A stretch of 64,000 bases of DNA from Rubrivivax sp. A210 (GTDB lineage: Bacteria > Pseudomonadota > Gammaproteobacteria > Burkholderiales > Burkholderiaceae_C), in the NCBI RefSeq assembly GCF_904426505.1, contig NZ_CAJGBN010000001.1, positions 620,001 to 684,000 on the forward strand, in the 5' to 3' direction. The position numbers were made by a program, and so were the translations under genes. The notes beneath the pieces are model-generated. The model saw only the letters and a list, made by a program, of their open reading frames with translations, had not been told where the DNA came from and made no database searches. Shown one piece after another: positions 33,718 through 42,527 of this stretch (the stretch's first letter is position 1; each line of letters begins with the position of its first letter).

Positions 33718-34955
33718 GCGATCCCGCCACCGCCTTCGCCCCCGCCTACACGCGTGGCACGCCCGCAGCCGCGGCGCCGTCGCGCGCCGAGCGCGTGGTG
33801 ACCGACCTGCTGCGCCGCATGCAAGGCGACGCGCTCGAACTGCGCACGCCGGCACGCCACTACCACTTCGGCCACGGCGCCACCCCGGCCGCGGTGCTGC
33901 TGGTACACGACGAGGTCATGTTCGCCCGTGTGCTGAGCAGCGGCGACATTGGCTTTGCCGAGGCCTACATCGAAGGCCAGTGGACGACGCCCGACCTGCG
34001 CGCCCTGCTGGCCGTGGTGATGCGCCAGCGCGCGGTGCTCGAGCGCGCCGTCTACGGCAGCTTCTGGGGTTCGCTGCTGCACCGCCTGACCCACTTCGCG
34101 CGGCGCAACACGCGCGCCGGCAGCCGCCGCAACATCCACGCCCACTACGACCTCGGCAACGCCTTCTACGCGCAGTGGCTGGACGAGACCATGAACTACA
34201 GCAGCGCCTGGTTCGACGGCGGCGCCACGCAGAGCCTGGCCCAGGCCCAGCACCGCAAGGTGGCGCGCACGCTGGACCAGGCCGGTGTCGCCGCCGGCAG
34301 CCGCGTGCTGGAGATCGGTTGCGGCTGGGGTGCTGTGGCCGAGGCCGCGGCCCGTCGTGGCGCCCACCTCACGGGCGTGACCCTGTCCACCGAACAGCTG
34401 GAATGGGCGCAGGCCCGGCTCGCCAAGGCCGGCCTCGCCGAGCGCGCCGACCTGCGCCTGCAGGATTACCGCGACCTCGCGGCCGAGGGCCAGCGCTACG
34501 ACGCCATCGTCTCGGTGGAGATGTTCGAGGCCGTGGGCCGCGCCTACTGGCCCAGCTACTTCCAGACTCTGCGCGACTGCCTGGCGCCCGGCGGCCGCGC
34601 CTGCGTTCAAAGCATCGTCGTGCGCGACGATCTCTTCGAGCGCTATGCGCGCTCCACCGATTTCATCCAGCAGTACATCTTCCCCGGCGGCATGCTGCCC
34701 AGTTGCCGCGTCTTCCGCGAGCAGGCGGCGCGCGCCGGCCTGGTGGTGAGGCATGAGTTGGCCTTCGGCGCCGACTACGCCACCACGCTGCACCGCTGGC
34801 GCGAGGCCTTCCAGGCGCGCCAGGCCGAGATTGCCCCGCTGGGCTTCGATGAGCGCTTCATGCGGCTGTGGGATTTCTACCTCGCCTACTGCGAGGCCGC
34901 CTTCGAGACCGGGCAGACCAGCGTCGTGCAGTTCACGCTCGAGCATGCGCCCTGA
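33714..34955 (+). CDS. Cyclopropane-fatty-acyl-phospholipid synthase-like methyltransferase
   Basis: A 413-aa SAM-dependent methyltransferase of the CFA synthase family, acting on unsaturated acyl chains of membrane phospholipids. It has HAHYDLGNAFYAQWLDETMN, the SAM-binding VLEIGCGWGAVAEAAARRGA and SVEMFEAVGRAYWPSYF, all typical. The length matches CFA synthases. In this operon context it may introduce a methyl or methylene group later oxidised by the FAD enzyme. It overlaps DUF1365 by 4 bp and the chalcone-isomerase-like gene by 11 bp. Confidence 0.93.
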   Translation: MSDPATAFAPAYTRGTPAAAAPSRAERVVTDLLRRMQGDALELRTPARHYHFGHGATPAAVLLVHDEVMFARVLSSGDIGFAEAYIEGQWTTPDLRALLAVVMRQRAVLERAVYGSFWGSLLHRLTHFARRNTRAGSRRNIHAHYDLGNAFYAQWLDETMNYSSAWFDGGATQSLAQAQHRKVARTLDQAGVAAGSRVLEIGCGWGAVAEAAARRGAHLTGVTLSTEQLEWAQARLAKAGLAERADLRLQDYRDLAAEGQRYDAIVSVEMFEAVGRAYWPSYFQTLRDCLAPGGRACVQSIVVRDDLFERYARSTDFIQQYIFPGGMLPSCRVFREQAARAGLVVRHELAFGADYATTLHRWREAFQARQAEIAPLGFDERFMRLWDFYLAYCEAAFETGQTSVVQFTLEHAP

Positions 34956-35508
34956 CATCCTGCCCTGGCGCCTGGCGACGGCCGGCGCCGCGCTGCTGGC
35001 AGGGCTTGCTGCGGCTCCAGCGCCGGCCGCCGAAGCCGCCATGGCCCCGCAGGCTGGCGCAGCCGGAGACTGGCCGGTGCGCGGCCAGGCGACCATGCGC
35101 TACTTCGGCCTCGCCATCTACGAGGCCACGCTGTCGTCGCCCGCTGCCGTGTCGCCCGAGACCTGGGCCACGCAGCCGCTGGCGCTGAGCCTGGTCTACC
35201 AGCGCAAGCTCAGCGGCCGGGCCATCGCCGAGCGCTCGCTGCAGGAGATGAAGCGCGGCGGCGCCGTGGACGAGGCGCAGGCCGCGGGCTGGCTGGCCTT
35301 CATGAAGACGGCCTTCCCCGATGTGCAGCCGGGTGACCGCCTGGTCGGCCACTGGTGGCCGGCCGAGGGCCGGGTGAGCTTCCTGGCCCAGGGCGGCGCC
35401 ACGCACGAACGCATCGACGCCGAATTCGGCCGCCGCTTCTTCGGCATCTGGCTCGCGCCCCACACCTCCGAGCCCGCCCTGCGTGTACGCCTTCTGGGGC
35501 TGCCTTGA
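34945..35508 (+). CDS. Chalcone-isomerase-like (CHI-fold) exported protein
   Basis: A 187-aa protein with an N-terminal signal-like segment (about 1-30) and a chalcone-isomerase-like fold of the kind found in bacterial lipid operons (YFGLAIYEATL, LALSLVYQRKLSG, WLAFMKTAFPDVQPGDRLVG). In related eukaryotic FAP proteins this fold binds fatty acids, so a periplasmic lipid-binding role is inferred. The ATG at 34945 overlaps the end of the CFA-like gene. Confidence 0.85.
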   Translation: MRPDILPWRLATAGAALLAGLAAAPAPAAEAAMAPQAGAAGDWPVRGQATMRYFGLAIYEATLSSPAAVSPETWATQPLALSLVYQRKLSGRAIAERSLQEMKRGGAVDEAQAAGWLAFMKTAFPDVQPGDRLVGHWWPAEGRVSFLAQGGATHERIDAEFGRRFFGIWLAPHTSEPALRVRLLGLP

Positions 35509-35525
35509 AGCCCGCCAAGCCAGCC

Positions 35526-36854
35526 ATGCCAGGCCCCGGCCTGGCGCGTCCGCTGCGCTACGGCCTGCTGGGCATGCCGCTGGCCTTTGCTGCGCTGCCG
35601 CTGTACGTGCAATGGCCCGCCCATGCCACCAGCCACTGGGGCCTGCCGCTGGCCGGACTGGGCCTGCTGCTGCTGGCGGTGCGCCTGGCCGATGCGCTGG
35701 TCGACCCGCTGGCAGGCCGCTGGGCCGACGCCGCCTTCACCCGCGCACCGCGCCAGGCCTGGATCCTGGCCGGTGGCGCCACGGCGCTGATGGTGGCCGG
35801 CGTGGCCGCGCTCTTCCTGGCGCCGGCGCCGGGTGGCGCAGCGTCGCCGCTCACCTGGTGGTGGGCCGCCGGCCTGCTGGCCATCACCTCCTGGGCCTAC
35901 AGCGTGGCGCTGGTGGTCCACCAGGCCTGGGCGGCGCGGCTGGGCGGCGACGCCTCGGCCCAGGCGCGCTGGGTGGGTACACGCGAGGGCTGCGCGCTGG
36001 CCGGCGTGGTGCTTGCCAGCGTGCTGCCGGCCTGGCTGGGCTGGCCGGCCACGGCGGGCTTGCTGGCCGCGCTGGCGTTGCTGGCCTGGCTGGCGCTGGG
36101 CCGGGTGTTGCCGATGGCGGGCGGCGCCGCACCGGAGCCATCCCTTCACGCCGCGGCGCCAGCGCCTGCCGGCCCCAGCCCCTGGCGCCAGCCGGCCTTT
36201 CGCGCGCTGCTGGCTGTCTATGCCCTCAATGCCCTGGCCAGCGCGGTGCCGGCCACGCTGGTGCTGTTCTTCGTGCGCGACGTGCTGCAGGCCGATGCGC
36301 GCACGGCCGGCGCGCTGCTGGGCCTCTACTTCATCGCAGCCGCCCTGGCCGTGCCGCTGTGGGTGTACGTGGTCGACCGCCACGGCCTGCTCGCCGTCTG
36401 GGCCGCGGGCATGGCGCTGGCCATCGCCAGCTTCGCCGGTGCGGGGCTGCTCGGTGCCGGCGACGTGCCGGCCTTTGCGGCGGTGTGTACCGCATCGGGC
36501 CTGGCCCTGGGCGCCGACCTGGTGGCCGCGCCCACGCTGCTGGCGCAGTTGCACCAGCGCCAGGCGCAAGCGTCGGCGCGCGCCGACCAGGGCCTGTGGT
36601 TCGGCTGGTGGGCGCTGGTGGGCAAGCTCATGCTGGCATTGGCCGCGGGGCTGGCGCTGCCACTGGTGCAGGCGCTGGGCTACCAGCCGGGCCAGCGCCA
36701 GCCCGATTCTGCAGCCGCACTGGCCATGGCCTATGCCTGGCTGCCCTGCTTGATCAAGGCCGCCGCGCTGGCCGCGCTCATCGCCTGGCGCCGGCTGCTG
36801 TCCCCATCATCCACGGCTGCGTTTGCGCGCGCCGCAACCCAGGCCCTGCCATGA
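35526..36854 (+). CDS. MFS/GPH-type transporter
   Basis: A 442-aa polytopic membrane protein with about 12 hydrophobic segments and the GPH-type stretch RLADALVDPLAGRWAD after the second helix. It probably exports or flips a compound or symports a solute; the substrate is unknown. A TTG at 35505 that overlaps the preceding stop (TTGA) is an alternative start and would fit the coupled style of this operon. Its stop overlaps the next ATG. Confidence 0.87.
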   Translation: MPGPGLARPLRYGLLGMPLAFAALPLYVQWPAHATSHWGLPLAGLGLLLLAVRLADALVDPLAGRWADAAFTRAPRQAWILAGGATALMVAGVAALFLAPAPGGAASPLTWWWAAGLLAITSWAYSVALVVHQAWAARLGGDASAQARWVGTREGCALAGVVLASVLPAWLGWPATAGLLAALALLAWLALGRVLPMAGGAAPEPSLHAAAPAPAGPSPWRQPAFRALLAVYALNALASAVPATLVLFFVRDVLQADARTAGALLGLYFIAAALAVPLWVYVVDRHGLLAVWAAGMALAIASFAGAGLLGAGDVPAFAAVCTASGLALGADLVAAPTLLAQLHQRQAQASARADQGLWFGWWALVGKLMLALAAGLALPLVQALGYQPGQRQPDSAAALAMAYAWLPCLIKAAALAALIAWRRLLSPSSTAAFARAATQALP

Positions 36855-37408
36855 CCACCCCGCTCACACGCCGCCACCTGCTGGGCCTTGCGCCCGCCCT
36901 GCCCTTGGGTCTGGCTGGCCTGACGGGCTGCGCCGGCCCCGAGATCAACCAGTACGCGTCCGAGAAGCCTGCGCTGGATCTGCGCCGCTACTTCGACGGC
37001 CTGGTCACGGCGCACGGCATGTTCAGCGACCGCTCGGGCGCTGTAAGGCGCCGCTTCACGGTGGCCATGCAGTGCAGCTGGCAGGGCGACGAGGGCGTGC
37101 TCGACGAGCAGTTCAGCTACAGCGACGGCGAACGCCAGCGCCGCGTCTGGCGGCTGCGCCACCTGGGCCAGGGCGCCTACACCGGCCGCGCCGACGACGT
37201 GGTCGGCGAGGCTCGCGGCCAGACCGCGGGCAATGCCTTCCGCTGGGGCTATACGCTGCGCCTGCCGGTCGACGGCCGTACCTGGGACGTGAGCTTCGAC
37301 GACTGGATGTTCCTGATCGACGAGCGCGTGATGCTCAACCGCGCCACGATGTCCAAGTTCGGGCTGCGCCTGGGCGAGGTGCAGCTGGTCTTCAACAAGG
37401 CGGGCTGA
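36851..37408 (+). CDS. DUF3833 lipoprotein
   Basis: A 185-aa DUF3833-family protein. The N-terminus has a twin-arginine-like RRHLLGLAPALPLG followed by a lipobox (LTGC, Cys at about 27), so it is probably an outer- or inner-membrane lipoprotein. Conserved stretches are LRRYFDGLVTAHGMF and WDVSFDDWMFLIDERVMLNRA. The family is found in the same lipid operons; its function is not known. It overlaps the MFS stop by ATGA. Confidence 0.88.
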   Translation: MTTPLTRRHLLGLAPALPLGLAGLTGCAGPEINQYASEKPALDLRRYFDGLVTAHGMFSDRSGAVRRRFTVAMQCSWQGDEGVLDEQFSYSDGERQRRVWRLRHLGQGAYTGRADDVVGEARGQTAGNAFRWGYTLRLPVDGRTWDVSFDDWMFLIDERVMLNRATMSKFGLRLGEVQLVFNKAG

Positions 37409-37412
37409 GGCG

Positions 37413-38186
37413 ATGGCACTCAACCCGCGCATCGACACCTGGGCTGGCCGCCTGGCCTGGATCGTCGGCGCCTCCACCGGCATAGGCCGCGCCACCGCGC
37501 TGGCCCTGCACCGCCGCGGCGCACGCGTAGCTGTCTCGGCGCGCGACGCCGATGCGCTGCAACGCCTGGCGCGCGGCTGCCCGGGCATGGTGGTGCTGCC
37601 GCTGGACGTGAGCGACCGCGAGGCCGTGGCCGCGGCCAGCCGCGAGCTCATCGCAAATCAGGGCCTGCCCGACCTGGCCTTTGCCTGCGCCGGCCACTAC
37701 CTGCCGCAGCGCGCCACCGCCTTCTCGCTGGCCGAGATGAAGCGCCACATGGACATCAACTACGGCGGCCCGCTGCACCTGCTGGACGTGCTGCTGCCCG
37801 ACATGCTGGCCGCCGGCCGCGGCCACCTGAGCCTGATGGGCAGCGTGGCCGCCTACCGCGGCCTGCCGCAGGCCCTGGCCTACGGGCCCACCAAGGCGGC
37901 GCTCAACAACCTGGCCGAGGTGCTCTACCTCGATCTCCACGAACGCGGCCTGGGCGTGTCCATCGTCAACCCGGGCTTCGTGCAGACGCCGCTGACGGCG
38001 CAGAACCGCTTCCCCATGCCGGCGCTGATGACGCCCGAGGCGGCGGCCGAGGCCATCGTCGGCGGCTGGTCGGCGGGCCGCTTCGAGATCCACTTTCCAC
38101 GCCGCTTCACCTGGGGGCTCAAGGCCTTGCAGCACCTGCCCCACGGCCTGTATTTCGCCGCGGTGCGGCGGGCAACGGGGCTGTAG
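37413..38186 (+). CDS. Short-chain dehydrogenase/reductase
   Basis: A 257-aa classical SDR with the nucleotide-binding GASTGIGR (about 19-26), a CAG motif, a catalytic Ser near 144 and YGPTK (Tyr at about 157, Lys at about 161). It probably oxidises or reduces an alcohol/ketone group on a lipid intermediate of this operon. It follows DUF3833 by 4 bp, and its TAG stop overlaps the GTG of the next gene. Confidence 0.92.
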   Translation: MALNPRIDTWAGRLAWIVGASTGIGRATALALHRRGARVAVSARDADALQRLARGCPGMVVLPLDVSDREAVAAASRELIANQGLPDLAFACAGHYLPQRATAFSLAEMKRHMDINYGGPLHLLDVLLPDMLAAGRGHLSLMGSVAAYRGLPQALAYGPTKAALNNLAEVLYLDLHERGLGVSIVNPGFVQTPLTAQNRFPMPALMTPEAAAEAIVGGWSAGRFEIHFPRRFTWGLKALQHLPHGLYFAAVRRATGL

Positions 38187-38629
38187 TGGACGCACAAACC
38201 TTGCAAGACGCTCGCGTCCGGCGCGTCATCGCCGCCTATGCCCTGCTCAGCCCGGCGACGCTGGAAGACGTCGAGGCCCTCTATGCCGCGGATGCCCGCT
38301 TCAAGGACCCCTTCAACGAGGTGCAGGGCCGCACCGCGGTTCGCGCCATCTTCGAGCACATGTTCCGCCAGGTCACCGCGCCGCGCTTCGTCTTCCACGA
38401 GGCCGTGGCGCAGGGCGACATCGCCTTCCTGAGCTGGACCCTGCACTACCGCAGCTCGGCCCGCGCGGCCGACGAGCACGCCATCCGCGGCAGCACCGAA
38501 CTGCGCTTCGATGCACAAGGCCTGGTGGCCTGGCACCGCGACTACTGGGACGCGGCCGAAGAGCTGTACGAGAAGCTGCCGCTGCTGGGCGCGCTGATGC
38601 GTGCGCTCAAGCGGCGGCTGCGGGCCTGA
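38186..38629 (+). CDS. SnoaL/NTF2-like protein
   Basis: A 147-aa NTF2-fold protein of the SnoaL-like type (VEALYAADARFKDPFNEVQGR; FHEAVAQGDIAFLSWTLHY; WHRDYWDAAEELYEKLP). Such proteins act as small isomerases, hydratases or binding proteins. The GTG start at 38186 overlaps the SDR stop, showing translational coupling. It usually accompanies the CFA-like operon genes. Confidence 0.87.
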   Translation: MDAQTLQDARVRRVIAAYALLSPATLEDVEALYAADARFKDPFNEVQGRTAVRAIFEHMFRQVTAPRFVFHEAVAQGDIAFLSWTLHYRSSARAADEHAIRGSTELRFDAQGLVAWHRDYWDAAEELYEKLPLLGALMRALKRRLRA

Positions 38630-38638
38630 ACCTCAGCG

Positions 38639-39232
38639 ATGAAAGCCACGATGCACACCCGCAGTCCCCGCCCTTTCCATCACCGGCGCAGCCGCTTCCT
38701 TGCCTGCGGGGCCGTGGCGCTGGCAGCCTTCTCCAGCCACGCCGCCGAGCCCTTGGGCTCGCTCGATGTCGAAGGCTATATGGGCACCTGGCATCAGGTG
38801 GCGCACTACCCCAACTTCTTCCAGCGCCAATGCGTCCGCGACACCCGCGCCAGCTACCGCCTGATCGGCCCCGAGGCCATAGAAGTCACCAACCGCTGCA
38901 CCACTGCCGAGGGCAAGGAAGAAAGCGTGGTCGGCCTGGCGCGGCCGCGCGGCGCCACGGTGCAGGTCGGCCGCCTGGCGCCGGCCGCGCTGGAGGTGAG
39001 CTTCCTGCCTGGCTGGCTGCGCTGGCTGCCGGTGGGCTGGGGCCGCTATGACCTGATCTCGCTGTCCGACGACGGCCGCGTGGCCATCGTCAGCGAGCCG
39101 TCGAAGAACTACCTTTGGGTGCTCTCGCGCGACAAGGCACTCGGCGATGAGCGCTGGCAGGCCGTGACGACCTTTCTCGGGCAGGCCGGCTTCGATCTGG
39201 CAAGGCTGCAGCGCGATCCCGTGAGCCCCTGA
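38639..39232 (+). CDS. Lipocalin family protein (Blc-like)
   Basis: A 197-aa lipocalin with an N-terminal signal segment (about 1-35) and the lipocalin GTWHQVAHYPNFFQRQCVR, YRLIGPEAIEVTNRC and a closing NYLWVLSRD. Bacterial lipocalins bind lipids or fatty acids in the envelope. No clear lipobox Cys is visible, so it is probably soluble in the periplasm. It is the last gene of the operon; the convergent AEC transporter ends 11 bp beyond. Confidence 0.9.
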   Translation: MKATMHTRSPRPFHHRRSRFLACGAVALAAFSSHAAEPLGSLDVEGYMGTWHQVAHYPNFFQRQCVRDTRASYRLIGPEAIEVTNRCTTAEGKEESVVGLARPRGATVQVGRLAPAALEVSFLPGWLRWLPVGWGRYDLISLSDDGRVAIVSEPSKNYLWVLSRDKALGDERWQAVTTFLGQAGFDLARLQRDPVSP

Positions 39233-39243
39233 CGTCCCTGGTT

Positions 39244-40281
39244 TCAGGTCTTGGCGGCCTCGCCGTGCAGCCCCGCGCCGGCGGGGCCTGCAACCAGTCC
39301 ATCGCGCGGCGCCAGCAGCGCCACCGCGGCCGAGAAGCTCAAGAAGGCCAGCGCCGTGCTGAGCAGCACGATGCGCGCGATGCGCCCGGCGTCGGCGCCA
39401 AAGCGCTCGGCCAGCATGGGCACGTTGCTGGCGCTGGGCAAGGCCGCCACCAGGGCCAGCACGGTGATGGCAAAGCCGTCCAGTGCCGCGCCGCCGGCCG
39501 CGGCGGCGCGCGCCACGCCCAGCACCAGCAGCGGATGGACGACGAGCTTGTAGGCGACGACCAGCCCCACATCGCTGCGCCTGCCGGCAGCGGCGGCAAC
39601 CACGGTATCCGCCCGCTGCCGCAGATGGGCGCGCGCCAGCACCGCGCCCAGCGTGAACAGGGCCACCGGCGATGCCGCATCGGCCATCATGGCCACGGGC
39701 CGGATCAGCAAAGTCGGCAACGCAATGCCGGTGGCTGAGACCAGGCAGCCCAGGCCTATGGCCCAGGGCAGTGGATTGGTCGCCATCCCCTTGAGCGCAT
39801 TGAGCACGGCGCGCCCGGCGCCGTGCGTGTGGCCGGGGCTCACGCGCGACAGCGCGATGCACAGCGACGAGGTGACCACCATGTCCAGCGCCAGGGCCAG
39901 GATGGCCGGCGCCGCGGCGCGCTCGCCCAGCAGCTTCACCAGCAGCGGCACGCCCATGAAGCCGGAATTGGGGAATGCCGCCACCAGCGCGCCAAAGGCG
40001 GCATCGTTCCAGCCCGTGGCGCCGCGGCGGGTGGTTGCCACGCACAGCGCCACCATCAGCAGCGCGCACACCAGGTAGACGCCAAAAAGGCCGGGATCGG
40101 CCATGCGCGCGATGGGCGTGGCGGCGCCAAAGCGGAACAGCATGCAGGGCAGCGCGAAGAAGAGGACGAAGCTGTTGAGCCCGGGGATGGCATCCAGCGG
40201 CAGCCAGCGCAGGCGCGTGGCGGCATAGCCGCACAACACCAGCGCGAAAAAGGGAAAGGTGACCTCGAAGATGTTCAGCAC
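39244..40281 (-). CDS. AEC-family transporter (auxin efflux carrier type)
   Basis: A 345-aa inner-membrane protein with about ten hydrophobic helices and the AEC signature NSGFMGVPLL and LPSASNVPMLAERFG. Bacterial AEC proteins transport malonate, malate or similar small acids; the substrate here is unknown. I chose the GTG at 40281 because VLNIFEVTFPFFALVLCGY is a typical AEC N-terminus; an ATG at 40344 is in frame. It is convergent with the lipocalin gene. Confidence 0.87.
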   Translation of the reverse strand: MLNIFEVTFPFFALVLCGYAATRLRWLPLDAIPGLNSFVLFFALPCMLFRFGAATPIARMADPGLFGVYLVCALLMVALCVATTRRGATGWNDAAFGALVAAFPNSGFMGVPLLVKLLGERAAAPAILALALDMVVTSSLCIALSRVSPGHTHGAGRAVLNALKGMATNPLPWAIGLGCLVSATGIALPTLLIRPVAMMADAASPVALFTLGAVLARAHLRQRADTVVAAAAGRRSDVGLVVAYKLVVHPLLVLGVARAAAAGGAALDGFAITVLALVAALPSASNVPMLAERFGADAGRIARIVLLSTALAFLSFSAAVALLAPRDGLVAGPAGAGLHGEAAKT

Positions 40282-40351
40282 GGCTGCACGCGGCCTGGGT
40301 TCAGCCCTCAGGCTAGCAGCATCGGCGGCTGCCATCGTCCACAAGCCGCGC

Positions 40352-42403
40352 TCAAGGCAACTGGTGCAGCACCAGCGGCAGCACCGCCGTGGCGCCGGCC
40401 TCGCGCAGCAGCGCGGCGGCCACCGTCATCGTCCAGCCGCTGCGGTAGCGGGCATCGACCAGCAGCAGCGGCCCGGCCGGCAACTCAAGCTCGGGCCGCA
40501 GCGCCAGGGCCTTGAGCAGGGCTGCCACCTTGGCGCCCGAGGCCACATCGGCGTCGGGCGCCGAGCCCGTCAGGCACAGCGCGTCGAGCAGCGGCAGCCG
40601 GCCCACGGCCGCCACATGCGCGGCCAGCGATTGCACGAGCTGCGGGCGCTGCGCCGAGGGTATGGCCACCACGGCCACCGGCCGCTCGCCCCAGCTGCGC
40701 CGCCAGCGGCCCAGCACGCCGACCACGCCGTCCAGCACCGGCTGCGGCGCCGGGCCGTCGGGCGCGGCGAACAGCGGCCGCAGCGCCTCGGCCCAGCCGG
40801 GATCGTCGGCAAAGGCCAGCGCCCTGCCCTCGCTGCAGCCGCTGATGCGGCCCTTGCGCCGGCCCCCGGCCGGCCAGAGCTTGCGCGGCGCTATCACCAC
40901 GTCCTGGCCGCGGGCGTAGGCGCGCGCCGCCTCGACGCGCGCCGCGCCCGGCCGCGCGCCCGGGCCCGGAAGCCGGCCGGTGCAGACGCTGCAGCGCCCG
41001 CAGTCGCTGGGCGATGGGTCGTCCAGCGCCTCCTGCAGAAAGCGCATCAGGCAGCCCTGGCCGGCGGCAAAGGCCCGCATCAGGCCGGCCTCGCGCTCGC
41101 GCACCCGGGCCAGGGCCTGCCAGCGTTCGGCATCGAAGACCCAGGGCTTGCCGGTGAGCGCCCAGGCCGTGCCTTCGCGCCGCACCACCTCGTCGACGGC
41201 CAATATCTTGAGCAGGCCTTCGAGCCGGCCGCGGCGTATCGCGGTGGCGTTCTCAAGCTCCAGCAGCGACTGCGGCCCCGCGGCCAGCGCGCCGAGCATC
41301 TTGCCGACGCGCACCTCGTCGGGCACGCCGGCGGTCGCGAAATAGGCCCAGATGGCCTCGTCGGTCTCGGCCGGCAGCAACACCGCCACGGCCTCATCCA
41401 GCGCGCGGCCGGCCCGCCCCACCTGCTGGTAGTAGGCCACCGGGGATGCGGGCGAGCCGACGTGGATGCAGAAGGCCAGATCGGGCTTGTCGTAGCCCAT
41501 GCCCAGTGCCGAGGTCGCCACCACGGCCTTGAGCGTGTTGCCGCGCAAGGCGTCTTCGATGCCCTGCCGCACCGCGGTCTCCAGGCCACCGTGGTAGGCC
41601 GCCACGTCAAAGCCGCAGGCGCGCAGAAAGCCCGCCAGGCGCTCGGTCTCGGCCACCGTCAGCGCATAGACGATGCCCGAGCCGGCAAACGCGGCCAGCG
41701 CATCGGCGACCCAGGCGTAGCGTTCCAGCGCCTGCAGCCCGGGCACGACGGCCAGTTGCAATGAAGAGCGCGCCAGCGAGCCGCGGAAGGTGAGCGTCTG
41801 CGGGCCCAGCTGGGCCGCGATGTCCAGCGTCACGCGGCTGTTGGCGGTGGCGGTGGTGGCCAGCACCGGCGTGTCGTCGCCAATGGCCAGCAGCGTCTTG
41901 GCCAGGCGCTGGTAGTCGGGGCGGAAGTCGAAGCCCCAGTCGGAAATGCAATGGGCCTCGTCGATGACCACCAGGCCGGCCGCAGCCAGCAGGCCGGGCA
42001 GGCGGCGCGCGAAGCCGGCATTGCCCAGGCGCTCGGGCGAGACCAGCAGCACGTCGAGGCTGTCGCCGGCGATGTCCGCGAAGACCGCGTCCCAGTCTTC
42101 GAGATTGGTGGAGTTGACCGTGGCCGCCCGCAGCCCGGCCTGGGCCGCGGCCGCCACCTGGTCGCGCATCAGCGCCAGCAGCGGCGAAACGATGAGTGTG
42201 GGCCCCTTGCCCGCGGCGCGCAGGGCCGAGGTCGCGGCCCAGTACACCGCCGACTTGCCCCAGCCCGTGGCCTGCACGACGAGCACGCGTGCGCGTTGCT
42301 CCACCAGCGCCGCCACCGCCGCGGTCTGGTCGTCGCGCGGGCGCGCCGCCGGCCCCGCCATCGCGGCAAGCACCTGGCGCAGATGGGTGTCGGCGAGGCT
42401 CAC
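40352..42403 (-). CDS. RecQ-family helicase with C-terminal phosphoribosyltransferase-like domain
   Basis: A 683-aa ATP-dependent DNA helicase: Walker A ATGWGKS (about 45-51), DEAH (about 148-151), and QQVGRAGRA in the second helicase domain. A Cys cluster, CGRCSVCTG, follows as a probable zinc site. The last about 180 residues end with LLLVDARYRSGWTMT, which resembles the PRPP-binding loop of phosphoribosyltransferases. The DEAH box and this C-terminus set it apart from canonical RecQ. The GTG at 42403 gives the standard helicase N-terminus. A DNA-repair role is likely; the PRT domain's role is unknown. Confidence 0.9.
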   Translation of the reverse strand: MSLADTHLRQVLAAMAGPAARPRDDQTAAVAALVEQRARVLVVQATGWGKSAVYWAATSALRAAGKGPTLIVSPLLALMRDQVAAAAQAGLRAATVNSTNLEDWDAVFADIAGDSLDVLLVSPERLGNAGFARRLPGLLAAAGLVVIDEAHCISDWGFDFRPDYQRLAKTLLAIGDDTPVLATTATANSRVTLDIAAQLGPQTLTFRGSLARSSLQLAVVPGLQALERYAWVADALAAFAGSGIVYALTVAETERLAGFLRACGFDVAAYHGGLETAVRQGIEDALRGNTLKAVVATSALGMGYDKPDLAFCIHVGSPASPVAYYQQVGRAGRALDEAVAVLLPAETDEAIWAYFATAGVPDEVRVGKMLGALAAGPQSLLELENATAIRRGRLEGLLKILAVDEVVRREGTAWALTGKPWVFDAERWQALARVREREAGLMRAFAAGQGCLMRFLQEALDDPSPSDCGRCSVCTGRLPGPGARPGAARVEAARAYARGQDVVIAPRKLWPAGGRRKGRISGCSEGRALAFADDPGWAEALRPLFAAPDGPAPQPVLDGVVGVLGRWRRSWGERPVAVVAIPSAQRPQLVQSLAAHVAAVGRLPLLDALCLTGSAPDADVASGAKVAALLKALALRPELELPAGPLLLVDARYRSGWTMTVAAALLREAGATAVLPLVLHQLP

Positions 42404-42527
42404 GCGCGCATTGTGGGCCGTGCCGCAAGGCGCGGCGCCTGTGTAGCATGCCGCGGCGAGGCCAGGCGCGACGCGTCGGGGCCGCCGCCCCCAATGCTGC
42501 CCATCTGAGCAGGACGAGGAGAAGACC

